64,000 bases of DNA from Kitasatospora sp. GAS204B (GTDB lineage Bacteria; Actinomycetota; Actinomycetes; Streptomycetales; Streptomycetaceae), in assembly GCF_029892155.1 (NCBI RefSeq), contig NZ_JARZAG010000002.1, positions 124,001 to 188,000 of the forward strand, read 5' to 3'. Position 1 is the stretch's first letter. Each line of letters begins with the position of its first letter. Below are positions 60,425 to 64,000 of the stretch, in pieces. Made by a program: the position numbers and the translations under genes. The notes beneath the pieces are model-generated. The model ran no database searches, was not told the DNA's origin, and saw nothing but the letters and a program-made list of their open reading frames with translations.

Positions 60425-61422
60425 GCAGCGTCTTCGCGCACGGCCGGCTGCGGCTCTACCTGCTGAAGCTGCTCGACGAGTCGCCGCGGCACGGCTACGA
60501 GGTGATCCGCCTGCTGGAGGAACGCTTCCACGGGCTCTACGCGCCGTCCGCCGGCACCGTCTACCCGCGACTGGCCAAGCTTGAGCAGGAGGGGCTCGTG
60601 GAGCACAGCACCGAAGGCGGCCGCAAGGTCTACCGGATCACCGAGGCGGGCCGCCAGGAACTGACGGATCGTCAGGACGACCTGGCGGAGCTGGAGGTGG
60701 AGATCAGCGACTCGGTCGCGCAGCTGGCCGGGGCGATCCGGGAGGACGTCCGGGACTCCGCCAAGGACCTGCGCGAGCAGCTGCGCGACGCGGCTCGCAG
60801 CGCGCCCAAGGCGGCCGACCCGGCTGCCGCCTGGCGCGGCGCGACGGCGGGCGGCGACTCGGGCTGGCAGCGCACCAAGGAGGAGTTCTCCGAGTTCAAG
60901 GCCCAGGCCAAGCGGGCCAAGGAGCAGGAGCGGGCTGCCAAGGAGCAGGCCAAGAAGGCCAAGGAAGAGGCCCGCAAGGCCCGCGAACAGTCCCAGGCGG
61001 TCCGGCAGGCGGCCCAGCAGGAGGCCCTGCGGATCAAGCGCAAGGTCGAGCAGCAGGTCCGCGAGCACGTCAGCAAGGGCGACTGGCCGACCGGCCTGGC
61101 CGAGGGCCTCTCCGAGCTGACCCGGGGCCTGGCGGGCCTGGCCGACCCGTCCCGCTGGGGCGACACGGCGGCGGCCGGCTCGGCCGCCAAGGTCGACCTG
61201 GGCAAGGACGCCCCGAGCGACCTGCCCGACTGGGCCCGCACCGAGCCCGACGCCGACCCGGCCCGTGAACTGGACCGGCTGCTGGACCGGTTCCGCGACC
61301 AGGTCCGCGACGCCGCCAGGGACGCGGCCCGAGACAGCGGCCGACTGACGGCCGATCAGCTGGCCGAGGCCCAGTCGGTGCTGGCCGGCGCCGCCGAACG
61401 CCTGCGCCGCCTGCTCGGCTGA
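60421..61422 (+). CDS. PadR-family regulator with long coiled-coil C-terminus
   Basis: 333 residues against about 110-180 for usual PadR proteins. The winged helix at 10-85 has YLLKLLDESPRHGYEVIRLL, SAGTVYPRLAKLEQEGLV and a wing EGGRKVYRITEAG. The rest is highly charged helix: an unbroken Lys/Glu/Ala run near 155-215 (AKRAKEQERAAKEQAKKAKE) and a second at 275-330. It likely represses its own operon through the sites at 59348-59383. It contains the dispersed palindrome CTGACGGATCGTCAG (60661-60675). Confidence 0.9.
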   Translation: MSSVFAHGRLRLYLLKLLDESPRHGYEVIRLLEERFHGLYAPSAGTVYPRLAKLEQEGLVEHSTEGGRKVYRITEAGRQELTDRQDDLAELEVEISDSVAQLAGAIREDVRDSAKDLREQLRDAARSAPKAADPAAAWRGATAGGDSGWQRTKEEFSEFKAQAKRAKEQERAAKEQAKKAKEEARKAREQSQAVRQAAQQEALRIKRKVEQQVREHVSKGDWPTGLAEGLSELTRGLAGLADPSRWGDTAAAGSAAKVDLGKDAPSDLPDWARTEPDADPARELDRLLDRFRDQVRDAARDAARDSGRLTADQLAEAQSVLAGAAERLRRLLG

Positions 61423-61460
61423 TCCGCTGAGCAGCTGATCCGCTGATCGGGCATCAACTG

Positions 61461-61500
61461 GTGGCCCGTTGCCCGCGCCCCGGCGCGCGCAACGGGCCAC
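61461..61500. terminator. bidirectional terminator
   Basis: GTGGCCCGTTGC / GCAACGGGCCAC arms of 12 bases with a GC-rich inner loop, between the convergent padR and oxidoreductase genes. Confidence 0.8.
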
Positions 61501-61507
61501 GCGCCGT

Positions 61508-62470
61508 TCAGGGCTCCAGTACGACCTTCCCGAAGACCTCGCCCTTGGCCAGGCGCGCGAAGCCGTCGCGCGCCTCGGTCAGCGGCAGGACCGAGTCGAT
61601 CACCGGGCGCACGCCCGCGTGCGCACAGAGCGCGAGCAGGCCGGCGAGCTCCTCCTTGGTCCCCATGGTCGAGCCGACCACCTTGAGCTCCAGGAAGAAG
61701 ATCCGGTTCAGCTCCGCCGACTTGGGGCTCGGGCCCGAGGTGGCACCGGAGATCACGATGGTCCCGCCGGGCCGCAGCGACTTCACCGAGTGCGACCAGG
61801 TGGCCGCCCCGACCGTCTCCATGACCGCGGCCACCCGCTCGGGCAGCCGCGCGCCGCTCTCGAAGGCCGCGTCCGCGCCGAGTTCCACGGCCCGGGCCCG
61901 CTTGGCCTCGTCCCGCCCGGTCACCCAGACCCGCAGCCCCGCGGCCTTGCCCAGCACGATCAGCGCGGTGGCCACCCCGCCGCCCGCGCCCTGCACCAGC
62001 ACGGTGTCACCGGGCTTGACCCCGGCGTTGGTGAAGAGCATCCGGTAGGCGGTCAGCCAGGCCGTCGGCAGGCAGGCCGCCTCGGCGAAGGAGAGTTCGG
62101 CCGGCTTGGGCAGCAGGTTCCAGGTCGGCACCGCCACCCGCTGGGCGAAGGTGCCCTGGTAGCGCTCGGTCAGGATGGAGCGCGGCTCGTCCGGCCCGAC
62201 CCCGTGGCCGCTCTGGCCGATCACCGAGTGGATCACCACCTCGTTGCCCTGCTCGTCGATCCCGGCCGCGTCGCAGCCCAGGATCATCGGCAGCCGCTCG
62301 GCGGGCAGGCCCACCCCGCGCAGCGACCAGAGGTCGTGGTGGTTGAGGGTGGCGGCCTTGACGGTCACCACGCTCCAGCCGGGCCGGGCCTCGGGCTCGG
62401 GCAACTCCCCCAGCTCCAGGGCACTCAACGGGTCGTCAGCATCGATGCGGGCTGCGTAGGCGGCGAACAT
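61508..62470 (-). CDS. MDR-superfamily quinone oxidoreductase / zinc-type alcohol dehydrogenase-like protein
   Basis: 320 residues. GroES-like N-terminal domain with LNHHDLWSLRG and LGCDAAG, then an NAD(P)-binding Rossmann domain with VQGAGGGVATALIVLG. Catalytic zinc ligands (GHE pattern) are not all present, so a zinc-free quinone-reductase type is likely. Reduces quinones or enones with NADPH. Starts at ATG 62470; the frame extends upstream only as an antisense of malic enzyme. Confidence 0.88.
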   Translation of the reverse strand: MFAAYAARIDADDPLSALELGELPEPEARPGWSVVTVKAATLNHHDLWSLRGVGLPAERLPMILGCDAAGIDEQGNEVVIHSVIGQSGHGVGPDEPRSILTERYQGTFAQRVAVPTWNLLPKPAELSFAEAACLPTAWLTAYRMLFTNAGVKPGDTVLVQGAGGGVATALIVLGKAAGLRVWVTGRDEAKRARAVELGADAAFESGARLPERVAAVMETVGAATWSHSVKSLRPGGTIVISGATSGPSPKSAELNRIFFLELKVVGSTMGTKEELAGLLALCAHAGVRPVIDSVLPLTEARDGFARLAKGEVFGKVVLEP

Positions 62471-62577
62471 GGACCGGACACTAGCCAAGAACGGCCGCGG
62501 CCCGGAACCACGCGAGGGTGTGACCTCCACCGCGTGTTCCGGGCCGACCGGTCCGACCAGTCCGTGCTGTCGGCGGA

Positions 62578-63774
62578 TCAGATCCGCGCGACGCCCTCGC
62601 GCCGGGCCGCCTCGGCGACCGCCTTGGTGACCGCCGGCGCCACCCGGGCGTCGAACGGCGAGGGGATCACCTTCTGCGCCGTCAGCTCGTCGGCCACCAC
62701 GGCGGCCAGCGCCTGCGCGGCGGCGAGCTTCATGCCCTCGGTGATCCGCGAGGCCCGCACCTGCAGCGCACCGGCGAAGATGCCGGGGAAGGCCAGCACG
62801 TTGTTGATCTGGTTCGGGAAGTCCGAGCGCCCGGTGGCCACCACGGCCGCGTACTTGTGCGCGACCTCCGGGTGGATCTCCGGGTTCGGGTTGGCCATCG
62901 CGAAGATGAAGCAGTCCTCGGCCATGGTGGCCACCGCCTCCTCCGGCACGGTGCCGCCGGAGACGCCGATGAAGACGTCCGCCCCGGCCAGCGCCTCGGC
63001 CAGGGTGCCCTTGAGCCCGGTCTTGTTGGTGAGCTCGGCGATCTCGGCCTTGACGTCGGTCAGGTCGCCGCGACCCTGGTACACCACGCCACGCCGGTCG
63101 CAGACCGAGACGTCGCCGATCCCGGCCGCCACCAGCATCTTGGCGATCGCGATACCCGCCGCACCGGCGCCGGAGATGACCGCGCGCAGCGAACCGATCT
63201 CCCGACCGGTCACCTTGGCGGCGTTCCACAGCGCGGCGGTGGTGACGATCGCGGTGCCGTGCTGGTCGTCGTGGAAGATCGGGATGTCCAGCGCGTCCTG
63301 CAGCCGGCGCTCGATCTCGAAGCAGCGGGGGGCGGAGATGTCCTCCAGGTTGACGCCGCCGAAGGACGGGGCGAGCCGGACCACGGTCTCCACGATCTCG
63401 TCCACGCCCGTGCAGTCCAGCGCGATCGGGACCGCGTCCACGCCGCCGAACTGCTTGAAGAGGATCGCCTTGCCCTCCATCACGGGCAGCGAGGCCTGCG
63501 GGCCGATGTCACCGAGGCCGAGCACGGCGGTGCCGTCGGTGACCACCGCGACCGTGTTGGCCTTCCAGGTGTAGTCGTTGACCAGTTCGGGCCGCTCGGC
63601 GATGGCGGTGCAGACCCGCGCGACCCCGGGGGTGTAGGCCAGGGACAGGTCGTCCGCGTCGCGCACCGGAACCGTGGCGCGCACCTCCATCTTGCCGCCG
63701 CGGTGAAGCGCGAACACGGCGTCGACCGGATCGTCGGTGTCCTCGGTACGAGGGTGGATGATCTCCGCTGCCAC
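62578..63774 (-). CDS. malic enzyme, small bacterial (single-domain) form
   Basis: 398 residues. Signatures: YTPGVARVC (substrate/Tyr), [38 protein letters not shown] (metal binding) and the cofactor loop SGAGAAGIA. It decarboxylates malate to pyruvate with NAD(P). It lacks the C-terminal phosphotransacetylase-like domain of long forms. Starts at GTG 63774 after AGAGGT. Cofactor cannot be set with certainty from sequence. Confidence 0.94.
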   Translation of the reverse strand: MAAEIIHPRTEDTDDPVDAVFALHRGGKMEVRATVPVRDADDLSLAYTPGVARVCTAIAERPELVNDYTWKANTVAVVTDGTAVLGLGDIGPQASLPVMEGKAILFKQFGGVDAVPIALDCTGVDEIVETVVRLAPSFGGVNLEDISAPRCFEIERRLQDALDIPIFHDDQHGTAIVTTAALWNAAKVTGREIGSLRAVISGAGAAGIAIAKMLVAAGIGDVSVCDRRGVVYQGRGDLTDVKAEIAELTNKTGLKGTLAEALAGADVFIGVSGGTVPEEAVATMAEDCFIFAMANPNPEIHPEVAHKYAAVVATGRSDFPNQINNVLAFPGIFAGALQVRASRITEGMKLAAAQALAAVVADELTAQKVIPSPFDARVAPAVTKAVAEAARREGVARI

Positions 63775-63934
63775 GATGACCTCTTCGTCATTGATCAGCG
63801 AGGGCGCGTGGTGCGACGGCGTCGAACGGGCACGTCGAACGGCGGCCTCGAGTGAGGGTTTTGATGAGCCTGCGCTGGTGCTTTCCGGCAGAGCCTAGGA
63901 CGGGGCGACGGCACCGCACCTGTGCCATCGTCTC

Positions 63935-63977
63935 TCGTCACGCACTGTTCACCAGCCATGGTGATTCGTCACGCACT
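63935..63977. promoter_or_regulatory. direct repeat upstream of malic enzyme
   Basis: TCGTCACGCACT occurs at 63935-63946 and 63966-63977, 31 bases apart (about three helical turns). 160-200 bases upstream of malic enzyme and close to the window end, where a plus-strand gene may begin. Candidate operator. Confidence 0.45.
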
Positions 63978-64000
63978 ATCCGCAGGGGTGAACAGGAGGG

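Overview
This is a high-GC (about 70%) actinobacterial chromosome segment. It very probably comes from a Streptomycetaceae member (Streptomyces, Kitasatospora or Streptacidiphilus). The evidence is the gene order (atp operon; wecA-like, glyA-like, phosphatase, tsaC, prmC, prfA, rpmE, LCP, rho, thr genes, lysA, argS), frequent GTG and TTG starts, a fused 2-oxoglutarate dehydrogenase/decarboxylase (Kgd), a Rho with a long charged insertion, and recognisable SigR-, HspR-, PhoP- and DasR-type sites.

Layout. (1) 1-7704, minus strand: the F1Fo ATP synthase operon atpIBEFHAGDC, with atpC cut by the window edge and strong hairpins in the atpI-atpB and atpD-atpC gaps. (2) 8067-26365, minus strand: a housekeeping block for cell-envelope lipid carrier loading (WecA/TagO-like), an SHMT paralogue, a low-molecular-weight phosphatase, t6A synthesis (TsaC), translation termination (PrfA and its methylase PrmC), ribosomal protein L31 behind a canonical SigR promoter, an LCP cell-wall transferase, Rho, the threonine branch (thrB, thrC, hom), lysA, argS and a lone receiver protein. 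(3) 26514-30227: tRNA-Arg(CCG) followed by an accessory cassette. It holds a cysteine-rich protein divergent from an ABM monooxygenase-like gene coupled to an XRE-TPR regulator, then a Nudix hydrolase and a UTRA domain that has lost its GntR DNA-binding half. It looks like the remains of an integrative element. (4) 30243-45252: accessory and envelope genes. These are a secreted trypsin-like protease, a drug exporter, a DUF885 protein, a TetR regulator, an FAH-family hydrolase, a tandem kinase/pseudokinase pair, an FdhF/YdeP-type molybdoenzyme, an NlpC/P60 hydrolase and a PHO-box-linked phosphate transporter. (5) 45363-48833: a MarR-controlled exporter, a frameshifted membrane-protein pseudogene and GtrA. 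(6) 48981-61422: Lon with a HAIR site, a rhomboid-like protein, a two-component system, Kgd, a small DUF6104-like protein, and a DUF4097-PadR operon with paired operators. (7) 61508-63774: an MDR-type quinone oxidoreductase and malic enzyme.

Most of the window is ordinary core genome. The points most worth a second look are the kinase/pseudokinase tandem, the tRNA-linked cassette with its operator repeats and broken GntR gene, a 13-base motif GACGGNYCGTCAG that occurs six times, and several operators that assign regulators to operons. No CRISPR array, rRNA, transposase or biosynthetic gene cluster was seen.
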